Below, piece after piece: positions 21,062-35,659 of a stretch of 64,000 nucleotides of DNA (position 1 is the stretch's first letter; the number at the start of each line of letters is the position of its first letter). This DNA comes from Panulirus ornatus (lineage: Eukaryota; Arthropoda; Malacostraca; Decapoda; Palinuridae), in the NCBI RefSeq assembly GCF_036320965.1, contig NC_092225.1:78981113-79045112 (forward strand), given 5' to 3'. A program made the translations under genes and the position numbers. The notes under the pieces were generated by a model. The model ran no database searches and had not been told where the DNA came from. It worked only from the letters and a program-made list of their open reading frames with translations.

Positions 21062-21133
21062 TACGAAGAACTATTTCGCTAATCAACAATTCGTTCAACG
21101 AAGAACTATTTCGCTATTCAACAATTCGTTCAT
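21062..21133. repeat. Two tandem copies of a 36-bp unit
   Basis: GAAGAACTATTTCGCTAATC followed by AACAATTCGTTCA occurs twice in direct succession with one or two differences. Confidence 0.85.
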
Positions 21134-21439
21134 CAGTTTCAGTACACTGCTGTTACAATATCATATGCAACATAAAAAAAGATACACAATTCCCACTCGC
21201 ATCGGTCACATGTGCATCCATAACAAAATGAAAATTATTTGCAGGTTAACACGAGACTATTTCCGTCGTCACTGGTCAAAACCTTTAGTGATTTCTGAAG
21301 TCCTTGAGGGTGTGGCGGGTGGCGGCGGCAGCGTGTATACCGTGGCTGCCAGATGATGACTGAGGTGGCGACGAGGGCGGCCGGTGGCCCCTACACACAC
21401 ACGCACGACCTTCACCACGCACTAGTTCTCCCCCTTCCT

Positions 21440-22290
21440 CTTGGACCTCAAGGGGTAAACGAGGTCCTGCGAACGTCATTGAAAAATGGGGGGAGGGGGA
21501 GGGGGTGTCCTGGGATCGAGAGGCTATTGGGGGATGGCAGGGACCTCAGGAAACAAACACAGGGGTCTTACTCTGACTGAAGGAAGACTACGAGAGAAAA
21601 AAAAAAAAAAGCTTCACCCATGTCAGGGAGGTATGGATTAAGGGGGAAGATGGGGGTCCTTCCGACGTCACCAAGACATGGAAATATAACCCACTATTCA
21701 GATCTTAGGCAGACAGGGATTGGGTCTTCCAGGACGTCATGAAACACGGGAAAGTTCTAAAGCCGTTGAGGAACGGTGGGATGCTACAGCTTCAAGGGAC
21801 GACGAAGGGTCGTGTGGGTGTCAAGATATAGGAAACTTCCCAGACGATGTCGAGGTACAAGTGAGGTTCCTGTAATGCAGTCAAAGAGCAGAGGAGGATC
21901 CTGTGCGGTCTCAAACATTAGGAGGAAAGTACAGAGCATCATGGAACAAGCTCCTACAGAAACGACAAGTAACAGAGAAGCGTCCTCCGAGGCGTCTGGA
22001 CACAAAGCAGGATTTTATGGACGTCAAGGGAGGGGCCTGCAATGTGTCAAGAAGCCGGAGATGGTCCTACGGGTATTATGGAACATGGGAGTCCTTCAAG
22101 CGTTAAAAAGCAAGAAAGGATCCTACGGGGGTGTCAAGCACGTTGGGAGATAATACGGGACGCCGAGGAACACAGGAGGATCCTACGTACCACATTTGAG
22201 GTCAGGGGAGGGACACGAAGGTCCTACAGGCGTCACTGGGACACGGAGTCCTGCAGTCGTCGTTTATGGGAAAAAGGGATCCCGGCCCTT
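21440..22290. repeat. Diverged minisatellite, about 28 bp unit
   Basis: A G-rich phrase close to GTCCTACGGGCGTCAAGGAA then CACGGGAG recurs every 27-34 bp, for example near 21836, 21865, 21896, 21981, 22063, 22118, 22150, 22178, 22219 and 22247. Copies differ by many substitutions, so the array is old. Reading frames across it (such as 21776-22153) are by-products. Confidence 0.65.
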
Positions 22291-22299
22291 TAAGCGGTG

Positions 22300-23690
22300 C
22301 TACATGCGTCATGCGCCCTCGTGGGGAAGGATCGTCCTACGGGTCTCTCCGGTGTGGAGATGCTGGCAATCTGGCCAAAGCTTGATCGCTCGGACGCAGG
22401 ATCATGCATCAATCATCTCCATTTCAAGACTCACTGTCTTAACTATATCATTCAAAGAGTCAGATTACACTAACTGCCTCAACAACCGCATAATAAAACT
22501 ATCCGACAAGGACGTTACTTTTATTTGCTGTCGGGGATTTCACTGTTAATCCACAGCACGACGATACAATCCTCGTGTACAGTGGCCATATGGCCATCAC
22601 ATCCAAGGGTCATGCCGTTGTGCGCTGGACGGGTTAGACAGCACTTAAGTTAAAAGGCTTTGGGTGGTCATACCAGTAATAAAAGTGCAGGTGGTCATCT
22701 CATTACTATACCACGTAATCACCTCGTTAGGTGACAGGTTCATCCTTCCACAGTGCTGGCTGGCCATGCGGAGAGGTGGCGGTGAGGGAGCGACAACTGC
22801 TCACTATAGCGTCCCATACGTTATCGTCTCTGTTCTTCTCTCTCACATTTCTACATGATACAGATCCCGTGTGTACCATACACCTGCTACATGAAACGAG
22901 ACGTCCTCCCGTGCCGCAAGGTTTAATTCACTCAGTGTGCAGCCCTCATGTGGGGCGGGCCACATCCTACGAGCACCATGCTTGCCTCCCCAGACAGGTC
23001 TCGAGCGTGATCGTGACGTCAGTCACCCGACGCCACGCCGTCTGCTACAGATATAAGTTTTTATAAAGAATTTCTCTCGCTACCATTGACACAGTTGATC
23101 ACACCTGAAGCAGACTCTGCCCTCGACATCAAACAACACACCTGTGGGTGAAGGTCACGGCGGGGAAGACTGCCTACTCCAACGCACAACTGGACTGGTT
23201 CCCGAGACGCTCGCCAGTGGACTGACGAAGGCGCTGCTGAGCTGCTGGCTGCGGCGGACCCAGTGACTGGCTGACTCAGGCACTGACTCAGATAACAAGC
23301 GCGCGCGGCTCCGCCATGATCGACCGAGAGGCCGGCCCCCTATCCCACCTGCCCACCTCCCCTGCCTTATAATTACTTTGAAAAACTTCCCCCAACATCA
23401 GCATAAATTACGGCTGTCATGCTGACATCCTGTGACCTCCACAACCTGACAAATGCCATACATTCCTTGTAACGGCGCCACAACAACGCTACACTTCCCT
23501 CCCCCTGCCATAAAAAACTATGGGAGTTTTCCAGGAGGCAGATGTGGTCATGCTTGGGAAGTGGGTCAGGGTCGCCACGTGGGTACTGTCCCGCCCACAA
23601 AACGCTGTCTACTGAGGGGGGAAAAAAGCATTATCGTTCCCAATCATAATACATGAATCCACATTAACGAACAGCCACACATACAAACGG
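22300..23690. other. Single-copy, GC-richer region
   Basis: No conserved ORF. 22980-23360 is noticeably GC-rich with several CpG and GCGCGC sites. It could be a promoter-proximal region, but no transcription start signal is decisive. Confidence 0.35.
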
Positions 23691-23693
23691 CTC

Positions 23694-23696
<3 letters not shown>

Positions 23697-23728
<32 letters not shown>
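23697..23728. repeat. (CA)n microsatellite
   Basis: Uninterrupted CA run of about 16 units. Confidence 0.97.
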
Positions 23729-23963
23729 ACAACCGTACAGTACAAAACTGCTACACAATTTTAGTGGAACAAAATATGAACACAGGCACTCAGAGCGCGA
23801 GCTATGGTTTACGACACCGCTGGCACCTGCAACAAATCGATGTAACAAGTTACTTCATAAAAATAGCGCTGTATAACCCCTGTAACATTTCAACCTTTAC
23901 GTAATCATATCTGTAACACCTCTGCGAACTTACTATCCTCAGAACATTACAACTTTTGGTCAT

Positions 23964-24820
23964 CACTATGGTTAACTGGTCAAGTGTCACTGTGGTTAAC
24001 TGGTCAAGTATCACTATGGTTAACTGGTCAAGTATCACTATGGTTAACTGGTCAAGTATTACTATGGCTAACTGGTCAAGTATCACTATGGTTAACTGGT
24101 CAAGTGTCACTGTGGTTAACTGGTCAAGTATCACTATGGTTAACTGGTCAAGTATCACTATGGTTAACTGGTCAAGTATCACTATGGTTAACTGGTCAAG
24201 TATTACTATGGTTAACTGGTCAAGTATCACTATGGTTAACTGGTCAAGTATTACTATGGTTAACTGGTCAAGTATTACTATGGTTAACTGGTCAAGTATC
24301 ACTATGGTTAACTGGTCAAGTATCACTATGGTTAACTGGTCAAGTATCACTATGGTTAACTGGTCAAGTATTACTATGGTTAACTGGTCAAGTATCACTA
24401 TGGTTAACTGGTCAAGTATCACTATGGTTAACTGGTCAAGTATCACTATGGTTAACTGGTCAAGTATCACTATGGTTAACTGGTCAAGTGTCACTGTGGT
24501 TAACTGGTCAAGTATCACTATGGTTAACTGGTCAAGTATCACTATGGTTAACTGGTCAAGTATCACTATGGTTAACTGGTCAAGTATTACTATGGTTAAC
24601 TGGTCAAGTATCACTATGGTTAACTGGTCAAGTATCACTATGGTTAACTGGTAAAGTATCACTATGGTTAACTGGTCAAGTATCACTATGGTTAACTGGT
24701 CAAGTATCACTATGGTTAACTGGTCAAGTATCACTATGGTTAACCGGTTAAGTATCACTAAGGTTAACTAGTCGAGTATCACTAAGGTTAACTGGTCGAG
24801 TATCACTATGGTTAACTGGG
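23964..24820. repeat. 24-bp minisatellite, about 35 units
   Basis: Unit GTTAACTGGTCAAGTATCAC plus TATG, nearly identical throughout. Variant units (GTGTCACTGTG; GTATTACTATG; one GTATTACTATGGCTAAC) recur in blocks. The last three units diverge (CCGGTTAAG, CTAGTCGAG). Because 24 is a multiple of three and the unit has no stop in several frames, long ORFs appear on both strands; codon content is purely repetitive (VNWSSITM, SLWLTGQV, VILDQLTI). No promoter, start context or flanking exon supports translation. Confidence 0.97.
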
Positions 24821-25725
24821 TTTTTGGTGACCGAGCGAGCCGTTACTAGGCGTTCCCGCGACCTATTTTCGTAGAATGCGTGAGTGGTGTATGGCAGTCA
24901 TTAAGCCGTCTGGGCCCAGCGGCCGTAGCTAACACGAGGAGTGAAGCACCACTGATAAACCCGGCCAAGGCTGGTCATGGCGTGAGTACAAGAACCACAG
25001 CCATCAAGTCATCAGCGAACCTCACACCCGCCCCACTTACGCACCCCCCACCCCCAATCCTTCCATACACTCTTCCCGCTGAATTGTTCTCATGCAACGC
25101 TCTCGAGATTTCTGAAGACAAGACGAGCAACAAGATTATTGCATCAACTAACTACTACTCCCTAAATCTAACCTGAATTCCTCTATGTCAGATTTAGCAT
25201 CATACCCGTCACTGACGCGTGTGATGGAGATTTCTGATGTCTGATGTTGCTTGTGGTAATGCTGTTCGTCCTCAGGGTGAAAGCGACTTTCCGCCTGTTC
25301 CACAACACATGGAGGCCGCATCTATTTACAGTTAATTACCATGAGAAATTATCTTGCCTGTATGTAATATAGTGTCCATCCATGTTATTGTCAGATTATC
25401 AAGAAACAGGCAATTTTGGCCTCTAACCTGAAGCTCTACTGTGACAAGAACTCGTGGTGTTTCTGCTACTGATACAAAGGTATATTTTCCTGGGTGTCAT
25501 GTCGTGGTTGGTACGACCGAAGTGTGCGAGACCAGCCAGGATGTGCGAGTTACGTTGGACTACGGACCGCGGCCTTCAACAGCCTGGCGGACCACAAGAG
25601 CAACATGAGTAGGAGGCACAAAACCTTCCGAAATCACGGTAAGGTAAACGTATGGTGGTACAGTGTATAGTCACACACAGCTGAACCCATAATGCTGGAC
25701 GAGATCTTGGTTTACTAGTCGACTC
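24821..25725. other. Single-copy sequence
   Basis: No recognisable gene or element. A 98-codon ORF at 24880-25176 has no domain signature. Confidence 0.4.
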
Positions 25726-25726
25726 C

Positions 25727-25957
25727 CATGGGTCACATCGGTCACTAGTGGCACCATACACCACCAGGGGTCACATCGGTCACTAGTGGCACCATACACC
25801 ACCAGGGGTCACAATGGCCACCAGTGGCACCATACACCACCAGGGGTCACAACGGTCACCAGTGGCACCATACACCACCAGGGGTCACAACGGTCACTAG
25901 TGGCACCATACACCACCAGGGGTCACAACGGTCACCAGTGGCACCATACACCACCAA
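25727..25957. repeat. 38-bp minisatellite, six units
   Basis: Unit GGTCACAACGGTCACCAGTG then GCACCATACACCACCAGG. The first two units carry CATCGGTCACTAG, later ones CAACGGTCACCAG. Since 38 is not a multiple of three, all frames are read in turn. Confidence 0.96.
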
Positions 25958-26188
25958 CGCTCGACGCTCTCTCGCACCAAAATATGGACACAAACTGCTC
26001 TCTCAATACTTACGAGGAACTTTTGGGTTTAATAAAAGCACACACATCATAAAAATAACGAGAGCACAAGTAAACTTTCCAAAGACATCCATTACCAAGC
26101 CAGTGTACCCTTACTTAACACTACCTTAATTTCCTGAGGCAAAATGGTGCCATCCCCGACACCGCGCGCCTTGTCCATCCCCCCCCCC

Positions 26189-26190
<2 letters not shown>

Positions 26191-26240
<50 letters not shown>
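26191..26240. repeat. (CA)n microsatellite after a C-run
   Basis: C-run 26180-26190 followed by about 24 CA units. Confidence 0.97.
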
Positions 26241-26249
26241 CCATATTTA

Positions 26250-29200
26250 CCAATGCACCTAACCGAATCCCCCTATCTCCTACCGTCACCAACGCGCATT
26301 TCCCTTTCTCGTATACGCATTATCACCCCCCTCCCCTAACTCCCACCACCTAGACACACACACACACAACCTTGTCGCCATAACCTTGACATTATGCACA
26401 AGGAACTGTAATATGGCACCACAACAGCTCATCTAACACCCAATCTTAAAGAATACCACAAAAACTTACAATTCAAGATTTGAAATAACCTTCAATTCAC
26501 TAGCAGTAAATTTCTTGAATGATGCGAGGAGAATATAATGATTTACGAAGAAATTGCAGTAAATTGCACCGGTGAAGACTGGAACAGTTCGAAAAACAGC
26601 CATAGATTGGTGCATGGATGGCGTGGCCCCTGGATAATCTCAACGTCATTCACGTATTGACAACTTTCCCCTCGATATCTCCCTCCCTCTGAACATCGTA
26701 AAAATTCTGACACTTCCTTGAAGAAGATCATCTTTCCAAGAGGAAGAAAAAAAAGGTTTCCCTCACAGAGACAGCCCCCATCCCCCTTCCCTTAAAATAA
26801 CTTCCTCATTCACACTCTCTCCACCAAAACAATTTCCCCGAGGGGGTTACTGGAGTCTGGTCGAGAGCAGGGCAAAGTAACCGCGGAAGCCGGAAGCGAC
26901 CTTGAGCGGTCAGCCGCAGCTTCCTTGAACATTACCGCCGCGACGAACACTTTCACGACGACCCGCCACAGCTGCCTCGACCGCCTTCCTCCCTCCCTCT
27001 TACCTTCACGCCAGCCTGACGTCACTGGCAATGTAAAGTGCTTTAACATGACTGTGTGTGGCGGGCGGGCTGAACTGGTCCGGGGAACTGACAGTATGAC
27101 ACACATCTGGTTATCTGCTGACTTGGCAAATAATCACATGGCAATGACTTCGACTTCAGTCTTAATGATTCTCATCATATATCCAAAAATAATATCCAGA
27201 CATCAAATGTACCAACGTAGGTCCCCAGAATGTAGTTACTTATGAGCTTCAACGTTTATATCTTTGACGCTAGGAACAGCCGGTACTGTACAAGCCTGTT
27301 CAAATATGTCAGTCAAAAAATCACAACTCTCGTGGCTAGTTACTACGACCAGAAGAGGGTACACGCCTCTTGTCCATCCTATAAACTATCCTCAGACAAT
27401 TACAACGAAAAAGTCGTCTTCAACACTGGTAACAAGGACCACTGGAACTGCCTCCACAGTTGCCATGTGTATGGTATCTGTGGATGGTCCTCGTCTTTCC
27501 AAACATAGAGTTTTGTAATGTGTTCTGAGGACCTCAGGGTTACCAGGCTGGTATTAAGAACTATGGCCGTCGTAACTCCTACATAACCTCTATTATGAAA
27601 CAAATTTTTCACACAATCACCTCTTTTTTCGTACCAATCAAACCTATGAAAATAAGCGTTAAAAATGAAACCTCCAAATATAAATCCACAAAAACTGACC
27701 ACAGAAACCATTTACGAAGTCGAGAAATAACCATGAGCACATCTGTCCTGAGCGACTATCTGGCTACATGACATCAATATGTTTGGAATCGAGTGATAAA
27801 TAATCGTGAGATTCAACGAGCCAAAAAGTCCTTTTCCTGACCACAAGCTAACACATAGTCAAAACCATGCCAGGTACTACTAGCACCAATTTAGCGACCA
27901 AACGTACGCTGGACTATGAATTCGTGATAACAGACATTACTTTGGCTTGCAAATCTGCAGCTACCAGGCCGGTGACGACCCACCTGCCATGCTCACAAGG
28001 CCCGTGACTCATGGGACTGTTGTCCAGCGAGATGCCTGTCATATCCAGCAAGAGAATGGCTAGTGTGTGAGGCATGTCACACGCACTATCATCACACTAC
28101 TACTTCACACATTTACCAAGGTGTTCACATGTTTCCCAAGTTCACTGATGGTCGCCACTTAACGAAAAATTCTTTGTAAACAATTACAAAGGTGTCAAAA
28201 TGTTTTTCTAGGAAACGTTAATCACCATTCAAATCTAATTTGAAATTTGATATTCCAATCTAGAAGTTCGCACTGCCTACGAAAACCCAACTACATAAAC
28301 AATTCAGTCAACTGGGTCAAAATTTCCGTAAACTGTTTCTTGCTGTTGAGTCATGAGACGTCCTAGCTACTAGGAAAGCCTTCATGCCTAATTCTACCTG
28401 GCACTGCATCACATTTTTATAATACGTTGGGTCCACTGTTCAGGAGGTTGGAACACTGAAAGGTGGTCATCAACGCCACGTCCCAAGTCCACGGTCAAGG
28501 CCTCGGATCTCTTTACCTCAAGCTGTGGCAATTGGCAGCACTCACGTGATCCTTGTGCCTTACCATACACGCAGACACACACACCATTCCTGGGCGACGA
28601 TGCTACCCACGTACCTTCCCTTCCTGACCACTCTTCATCCCCGTCCCCCAGCTGCCACTCCCTCCACACCACCTCTCATAAAGTTACCCCGCCTTCATGG
28701 TCGACCTACCCAGAGAATCAACTTTTACGACCGCTTTATAGCATGAAAAGATTGAAACGAACTTAATGCCAAGTTCATTTTATTTACTTTTTTTTCTGAC
28801 GTGAATTACCAGGAAAAACAGAACTATAAAGTGATTATACTTCCATTAAAGCGTAATCAAGATTTTTTCTCCCAGAAAGTTAATATTAGTACAAGCTGGG
28901 TTTAACAAGGTTTTGTTCGGCTACAGACAACTGTCCCATTGGTGCTATTCGTACTTTTTACGATGCGGTGGTGTGTGAAAAGCATGGAACAATAGGCACA
29001 AGCCATAAATAATATAATTCAGTGTGAACTACAAAGAACACGAGAAAGATGAAGAACAAAAGAGAGATAATGGGAGAGAAATGTGACCGATTCTGTTATG
29101 GTGACTGCCTTTGTGCGTGTCGGAGGCCGGACAAAAACAAGGGTGATTGTTACGGGCCGGGCCAGGTGTGGATTATAGGCAGAAACAACATGAGCTTTGA

Positions 29201-30330
29201 GGCTTATCAGAGAACACGTACAATGATGAGATAGCCAGCTACAGGCGGTCGATCACGGGTGTCGCGCGCTGCCGCACACACAATACCACACAACACACCA
29301 CAAGGCCCCCTACACCTCGACCAGTAACAACCGCTCGTGCAGAAATATCTACATTGTCCGGAACTGACGCATTTATCTTATACTTCCCAGTATTTCTATC
29401 CTCATCATAACTATCTCGGTGCAACACTCCTAATCCACTGAACAAAACGACAAGACCGTTGAACACGATGGTATGAACCCTTGAGCATGGTGATAGGAAC
29501 AATGAGAACGAAAGGCCGACCCTTGGTTTTGCTGTTCCGGCCTTAAGAGTTGCCCCTTGAGGGTCATAATGTCACACCATCGTACTCATATGTCAAACCG
29601 TCGCGCTCTAGTGGATGAACTGCCATCTGTCTCGCAACGCTGACGGCATACATGTAGCTGATATCACCACAACCTCAGCAACCTTGACGAACTTCACACG
29701 CGTTCAATCCAGGAACCACAACAGATATCAATCAGGTGTTCCATTTGGCTGTGCACTGGTGGTATCAGCAAGTTATATGAACAAAAGCTTCAACTCCGCT
29801 TTCCGAAAAAAAAACTAAGAAACAAAGTTTTACACAGTCTAGGACGAGGTATTGCCTAAGGCATAATTGGCAAACTCACACTTCGCCTTGGCTCGGTCAG
29901 AGTTCAGAGCTTCCAGCAATGACGACTGGCATTATCACCACTGGTTAAATGCACAAATCAGAGATTCATCAAGATAAAAAAACACGAGGAAAATACCGGG
30001 AAGCCTGGTCCACAACCTTCACTTATAAATAATTATCTCCGAATGAGAGATGAGTGGAAAGTCAAGGTGCCACAATGATAAGAAAATATAACAACAAAGA
30101 TGAGACAGCTCTGGGCACTATGGGTCATACCTGAATTATTCAAAGTGAAAAATTCTCAGATCACATGTAATGGGTCTGTAAGGCATAATAAATTAGGACA
30201 GAAAACACCTTCGTGTGTGGGAGCCATAACAACAGAACTTTCAAAGCTGAGAGCAAATTAACCTTGTTAAGCTTAAGTATTTGCAGATTCTACTGTTCTA
30301 CTGAGACTTCCACACGTGATGCTGTAGTAA
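26250..30330. other. Single-copy region without recognisable genes
   Basis: Several ORFs of 60-106 codons on both strands, none with a known domain. 26880-27000 is GC-rich. A cysteine-rich 61-codon ORF at 29049-29234 is not supported by splice sites or homology. Confidence 0.4.
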
Positions 30331-30331
30331 T

Positions 30332-30334
<3 letters not shown>

Positions 30335-30405
<71 letters not shown>
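30335..30405. repeat. (TA)n microsatellite
   Basis: TA tract directly preceding an RTE 3' UTR fragment. Confidence 0.98.
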
Positions 30406-30735
30406 CATGACAGCTAGAGACTGAGTGTGAACGAATGGGGCCTTTGTTGTCTTTTCCTTGCGCTACCTCGCACACATGAGGGGGGAGGGGGTTGTTATTC
30501 CATGTGTGGCGAGGTGGCGATGGGAATAAATAAAGGTAGACAGTATGAATTATGTATATGTGTCTGTGTATATATATGTATACATTGAGATGTATAGGTA
30601 TGTATATTTACGTGTGTGGACGTGTATGTATATACATGTGTTTGTGGGTGGGTTGGGCCATTCTTTCGTCTGTTTCCTTGCGCTACCTCGCTAACGCGGG
30701 AGACAGCGACAAAGTATAATAAAAAAAAAAAATAA

Positions 30736-30740
<5 letters not shown>
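30406..30740 (+). mobile_element. RTE long 3' UTR fragment
   Basis: Plus strand, starting CATGACAGCTAGAGACTGAG and carrying both UTR modules: first CGCTACCTCGCACACATGAG, then the terminal CGCTACCTCGCTAACGCGGG, followed by AGTATAATAAAA. Flanked by (TA)n on both sides. Confidence 0.9.

Positions 30741-30811
<71 letters not shown>
30741..30811. repeat. (TA)n microsatellite
   Basis: Tail-side TA tract of the RTE fragment. Confidence 0.98.
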
Positions 30812-30813
<2 letters not shown>

Positions 30814-31012
30814 CCCCAGGACCAATTTGTATGAGAGGATCGTGGTGTTACCCAAGACACTTCAAAAGAATCTTGTTACAAAAGGCTGCGCTATTTGCTT
30901 GAACAGGGAAATGTAGGCTACTCAGGAGTGAGAAGTTCTTTTACGAAGCTGTACTCCAAATTATGCAGCTCCGCCAAAGTGACTTTCTACTCGTGTAGCC
31001 TGGAGCAAGCGA

Positions 31013-32111
<1,099 letters not shown>

Positions 32112-32195
<84 letters not shown>
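32112..32195. repeat. (TG)n-(TA)n microsatellite
   Basis: Short TG run from 32100, then a pure TA tract. No LINE tail is visible on either side. Confidence 0.98.
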
Positions 32196-32196
<1 letters not shown>

Positions 32197-32199
32197 TGG

Positions 32200-33300
32200 T
32201 TTCCGCCTACATATGCGTACACCGCAAATGAAGATTCACCTCAGGCGTGGTTGTATCAATGTCACTGGACGAACATGAGCACATCCTCGTTGAGAAAATT
32301 CTCTGAGTCCATCATTTCCCTACTCCTGATTGGCACGCAGCCTTCATTCTGGAGAAGCCCCCATAAAAGGGGTCCTGGGATTATATAAGCAATTATCAAA
32401 ATAATTATGTTTTGTGATATTTCCACATCTAGTCCAAGGGAATCAGGTCTCGTCAGGCCAGCCTAGCCTAGCCTAGCCGGGGAAGACTGCTCGTGCAATA
32501 TGTAAACATTCTTTACGAATATGATTTCAATTACTATCCAAATTATTTTTTAATGGATACGCCAAAGAGTTCTGATATCAACAGAGGTTTCATGTACGAG
32601 TATAAAACATATTACATGGGATTCTAATGTAGTTTGCAAGATGTGTTAAAAAGTTTTACTAAAGGTTCATGAACAAATCGCGCCCTTCTTGTACCAAGAA
32701 TGTACAAGGTTTCTTCGAGTCGAATATTTCCGGTAATGTGTGCTTTGTACCCAACCTTGGCTGCAAGTCCTTATAGGAGCCATCTGTCGTACAGTATGCG
32801 TCTACATGGTTCAGCTTTTGTTACAAGGACACACACAACACTGGTGAAAACTTTTTATGTCTCACAAAAGACATATGAAGGTGAGACTTGCAAGTATGAA
32901 CAAAGCTGTTACCGCATTAAAGTAACATATATCATTTAGTTTTCCCAAACTTACGTGGCTTTTGGAACTCGCATCAGTATGCTAGAGGCTTCCGCGGAGA
33001 GGATAGCCTGGTAGGCACGGGGCTTAAATACACGCCTTGACCGCACCGAGAATCACTAAACGAAGCCAAATATATTGTTTGGAAGTAGATTCAGAGCTTT
33101 TCATGGATATCAGATGCATCATTTCATCATGTATTATTACTTAATGTATTAACTAGAGGTCTGTGTATCCACCTCAACCAAGATAAGATGAGTATGCTAC
33201 AATGAACATTAAGATTAATGTACAAAGAGTGAATTTAGAGCTTTCCAATGACAAAGTTATGTTACAGTTCCTAAAATGCCGACCAGACAAGATCCGACTA
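32200..33300. other. Single-copy sequence
   Basis: No recognised gene. A short CCTAG repeat is at 32460-32477. Confidence 0.4.
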
Positions 33301-35659
33301 TTAACGTCATTTTCCCTGACATTACTAAGAGCATCTCAGCTGGGGGATTGAATGAGGACATTCTTTAAAGTCTGTTAGCAAACGCAAGATTATCTTCGTA
33401 TGCACGGAAGGCGCAAGGCCTTCCACTAGTTCTCATGTGTATTTGAAGAAACTGCTGCTTCTGTCTTCTGAGGAGTTTTTCTTCTAGTATTTTCGCGTTA
33501 CGATCATTAACGCTCCCGCCTTGTATTCTAAAAATAACTCATGTAAAGATTTTTCTTTTAATTTAATGAAGATCTTTATTTCAGGGGTAAAGTGATATAT
33601 CTCTGCCATCTTCGCTCCACGGAGTATAGCCTGAGAGATTTTTGCCATTCTCAGTAATTTAGTTCATTTACCCTGTTAATATGGGCTGTGAAAGATCTCT
33701 GAACAAGTACTTTCTAGTTCAGCATTTCGCCTGCCTTATAGGGTAATGTAAAAACACAATATTCAATTTGTGAAAGAATTAGCGCCTCGAATAATATCAC
33801 TGGTTTTTCTTCTCTTTGTCTTGAAAGTCCGCAAGACTTTTAGTCTGTCCGGTTTTCTGTACAATTTGTCTATATTTCATTTTCCCAATACAGAAGGAGT
33901 TGAAACAATCCCAATGAAAATCATGTTCTTTGTGGCCCATTTAAAGACTTCGTGTCTGTCTCTCTCTAGGCCTTCAGCATCCTGTATGGATACAACTTTC
34001 ATACTCTTGTACCATCCGCAATGGATATGAAATTCTGGCTTGTGCTTGCATCATTGTCACACAGGACTAAGGAACAGGAGAGGTGCAAGTGCAGCTGCTC
34101 GAGATACTAAACTTTTAGTGTGGAGGCACTGCAGATGGTACGGTTTACGTGTTGTGATCTGTTAATTAAACAGCTGTATATCCATTTTGCCGATTATTCC
34201 CGTCTTTCGCACCGATTTCAAACACCAGGTTTTTCTTATAAATGTTGATGTGGTTGCTGCATACATGTTCCTCCTTTCCCCTGGCAGGTGTTCTCTTATA
34301 TTCAATCTGACTAATTTTTCGGTGTGTTCCACGGTATTGCTGCAGATTTAATAACTATCTTCCTCCCCGAGGGGCTTTCATTTTGAAGTGTATATCCTTT
34401 TATGCTATATATTTGTTGCCACTCGCGTATTTTATCTATATCTTCATCTTTCTGGGATATAAAACTTCAGTTCTTTCATCCTTTCAAGGCAGTGCACATC
34501 TTCCATCCCCTCGATTTGGGTCGTAAAGTGATTATTTCTAATTTGTTTGTTTCGTTGGTGACAATAAAAATCAGTAGTATTGTTTGTTTGTTGCATTAGC
34601 GACAGTAAGACTCGGTAGTATTCAATCTTACTTCTTCCGTATTACACACTGTCGTCAATACTTTTCCGTCCAGTAGTGGCAGTTCCCAAAATCATCTCTC
34701 TCATTACTTAGTGGCTCGGAAGTGATATCTTCGGAGCATGATCTCTGAATTCTAGTTTCCATTCAAGATATCCAAATCTTTTACATTTTCTTCAAATTCT
34801 ATCACGTCTTCAACTTCTATCACTTATTCGGTACTTATTTGCTCAAATTTGTCCGCTAAATTCCATCAGGATGGCTTCTGCACATTTGTAAATCGTGTAT
34901 AAGTCATTTCACAAATTTACATCTTTTATCAACTTCTGATCCAATCCCTTGTTAAATCTGTTATCATCGGCAAAAATCCTATATGTTTTATTTCTAATTC
35001 CCTACCGATGTTTGGCATGAATATTATAAAGGACGCTGAGGCTAAAAACCCCTTTTTTTTTGTGGTACCCCCAGACCGACCATCTTCCTCTGACATATCA
35101 CCTCGTCAGTTTACAACTCTTTTTATCCATCTTCTTATCTTACTCTTAACGTTTTGTTCATCTAATTTCTGTAGTTAAATGTCTTAGCATAATCAAGGAA
35201 ATGAGTGTTGGTTGTCTTTCCTTGCATTATACTCTTATGTACTGCATGTACTGAGTTAATTGGGTTTACATACTTTTTTCCTGGTACAAAAGCATGATGA
35301 CCTTCCTTTATGTAGCTGATCTTGGTCAGACGTTGCAATATTTGTGTCCTTGTATGACTCTTTCCAAGCCTCGTCATATATGACGTTCAAGCTAACTGGT
35401 CGGGACACTTTAGGTGCTGGATGCTCGTTTGTGTACTGGTGTTACGCGAGCCATTTTGTGAATGTCCGCAGTTCTGCTTCATCCAGCCTTTGCCTTATCA
35501 TTTGTTTCGCTACTGTTACATTTGCCCTCTTGAGAAATATGGCTGGGATTTAGTCTGGTTTCGAAGGGTGAAGTTCCCCTGAGCTGACCAATCTTTATGT
35601 TTATGTCATCTTCCGATAAGTCAGTATGTATGAGTGCATTTCCATCATCGTGCTTCAAC

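Noticed and set aside
23850..24758. 302-codon minus-strand ORF of ILDQLTIV repeats
   Set aside because: Product of the 24-bp minisatellite; other frames on the plus strand are equally open.
23964..24820. CRISPR-like array
   Set aside because: Units are contiguous 24-mers with no unique spacers; a minisatellite in an animal genome.
29049..29234. Cysteine-rich 61-codon ORF, possible secreted peptide
   Set aside because: No signal peptide and no known cysteine spacing; likely chance.
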